A DNA stretch of 7,734 nt from Deltaproteobacteria bacterium. Its GTDB lineage: Bacteria > Desulfobacterota > Desulfuromonadia > Geobacterales > Pseudopelobacteraceae. The DNA lies in the NCBI GenBank assembly GCA_016219145.1, contig JACRCG010000272.1, forward strand, positions 1-7,734. Direction: 5' to 3'. Shown one piece after another: positions 7,123 through 7,734 of this stretch. The number at the start of each line of letters is the position of its first letter. Positions within the stretch are counted from its first letter, which is position 1. A program made the translations under genes and the position numbers. The notes under the pieces were generated by a model that was not told the origin of the DNA, did not search any database, and saw nothing but the letters and a program-made list of their open reading frames with translations.

Positions 7123-7482
7123 ATGCGAAAACTTATCCATCTGAATTTTCTATCCTGGTTTCTGATCGTAGTCATGCTGTCTGTTGCCATCAATGGTGTG
7201 CATGAAAGCGCACATGCCATGCAGAAACATGTGTCGGTTGAAGCCGCCTCCCAGGATTTTTCCCTATCTCACGAATGTCCTTGTCCTCCGATTGATCAGC
7301 ACAATGATTGCGATGGGTGCGACATCTGTAGCAACTGCACTTGTAATGCTCCTCTGACCGTCAAGCCGTTTCAACTGAGCTATAATCCATTCATGATGGA
7401 TTTGAGCAGTCCGGACCCTGCCGGATTTTCACCCGAAGTCTATCTTTCTCTCTTCGTCCCCCCTGATTCCTCTGTCGCATAA
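7123..7482 (+). CDS. Small exported Cys-rich protein, possible metal binder
   Basis: I do not recognise a named family with certainty. The 119-residue product starts MRKLIHLNFL and has one hydrophobic segment (about 8-25) followed by a His-containing stretch, HESAHA (27-32). This looks like a signal peptide or a single membrane anchor, placing the rest in the periplasm. The middle carries seven cysteines in 23 residues: C52-x-C54, then C63-x2-C66-x2-C69-x2-C72-x-C74, with H50 and H60 nearby and several Asp, a pattern suited to binding soft metals or to disulfides. The tail ends in a short hydrophobic stretch and FVPPDSS, loosely like the Pro-rich ends of small DUF2946/CopL-type proteins found near metal-efflux genes. 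The Shine-Dalgarno is weak (GGA at 7112-7114). A TolC-type gene follows on the same strand after 97 nt, so a role in metal handling is inferred from context. Coding is supported by the coherent signal-plus-Cys layout. Confidence 0.7.
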   Translation: MRKLIHLNFLSWFLIVVMLSVAINGVHESAHAMQKHVSVEAASQDFSLSHECPCPPIDQHNDCDGCDICSNCTCNAPLTVKPFQLSYNPFMMDLSSPDPAGFSPEVYLSLFVPPDSSVA

Positions 7483-7567
7483 TCGCTTTTTCCCAGGAAA
7501 ATTCCAAGAGTAACAAATACATACGGTCTGCGTTAGTCAATGCCTGCCGTAGCATATTCTTCTGTCT

Positions 7568-7572
7568 GGAGG
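7568..7572 (+). promoter_or_regulatory. Strong ribosome binding site selecting a GTG start
   Basis: GGAGG at 7568-7572 lies 7 nt before GTG at 7580-7582, an optimal spacing. It identifies GTG as the start of the outer-membrane efflux gene; the encoded N-terminus is a complete signal peptide, which agrees. Confidence 0.7.
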
Positions 7573-7579
7573 TTTACTC

Positions 7580-7734
7580 GTGACTCGCTCAACACTGGCG
7601 CGCGGAATCGTTCCCGCTCTGCTCCTGTCGGCATTTGCCTGCCTGCCGGTACTGGCAGAACCGGTTCCGCGCAGTATCAATGAATTAGTTTCTCTGGCGC
7701 TGAAACATAATGCCGAACTGGCCGCTATGGAAAA
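7580..7734 (+). CDS. TolC/CusC-type outer-membrane efflux protein, N-terminus (cut by window edge)
   Basis: From GTG at 7580 the frame stays open for 51 codons to the edge. The product begins with a classic Sec signal peptide: basic TRSTLARG, a hydrophobic core (about residues 10-24) and a likely cleavage site after VLA at residues 24-26. The mature start contains SINELVSLALKHNAELAAME, which matches the first helix of TolC-family outer-membrane factors, whose usual form is L-x-x-L-x-x-L-A-L-x-x-N-P-x-L. Here the usual Pro is Ala. Such proteins form the trimeric outer-membrane channel of tripartite exporters. The Cys-rich exported protein just upstream favours a heavy-metal RND system (Cus/Czc type), in which case membrane-fusion and RND pump genes should follow. 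Substrate and symbol cannot be fixed from this fragment. Confidence 0.85.
   Translation, partial: MTRSTLARGIVPALLLSAFACLPVLAEPVPRSINELVSLALKHNAELAAME

Noticed and set aside
7488..7501. TTTTCC-CA-GGAAAA inverted repeat just after the Cys-rich gene as a terminator
   Set aside because: A 2-nt loop cannot form a stable hairpin and no T-run follows. It is at most a weak protein-binding palindrome.
7522..7551. TACGG...CCGTA inverted repeat ahead of the efflux gene as an operator
   Set aside because: Only 5 bp per arm with 20 nt between them; expected by chance, and no matching promoter boxes were convincing.

Overview
The window looks like ordinary chromosome from a Gram-negative, moderately GC-rich bacterium. 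The style suggests a Geobacter/Pelobacter-type Desulfuromonadales member: a multi-PAS GGDEF-EAL protein, dispersed CACAGAG-type repeats, an IS630-like element, and a small Cys-rich protein ahead of a TolC-type efflux gene. That assignment is inferred from gene content only; no rRNA or tRNA marker is present.

Layout, left to right. (1) Positions 1-80, minus strand: the first 26 codons of what looks like an IS630-family transposase, running off the left edge. (2) Positions 81-254: a spacer with a good sigma70-type promoter and two small inverted repeats. (3) Positions 255-2624, plus strand: a membrane-anchored PAS-PAS-GGDEF-EAL protein for cyclic-di-GMP turnover, with all key motifs of both enzymatic domains present. 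(4) Positions 2625-2816: a spacer between convergent genes, filled by a long imperfect inverted repeat built from CACAGAG heptamers. (5) Positions 2817-5417, minus strand: full-length ClpB disaggregase. (6) Positions 5418-5574: a divergent promoter region. (7) Positions 5575-7071, plus strand: MalQ, 4-alpha-glucanotransferase. (8) Positions 7123-7482, plus strand: a 119-residue exported Cys-rich protein of unknown function. (9) From 7580 to the right edge, plus strand: the start of a TolC/CusC-type outer-membrane efflux protein.

The genes do not form one system. The c-di-GMP protein, ClpB and MalQ are separate transcription units (convergent, then divergent) with housekeeping or signalling roles. 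The last two genes are co-directional and both encode exported proteins. They look like the front of a heavy-metal RND efflux cassette whose remaining genes would lie beyond the right edge; this is inference.

I found no clear undescribed system. The points most worth a second look are the Cys-rich protein next to the efflux gene, the LOV-like PAS domain that has lost its photochemical cysteine, and the inverted-repeat element between the convergent genes. No gene-free stretch exceeds 300 bases, and I saw no tRNA, rRNA, riboswitch or CRISPR array.
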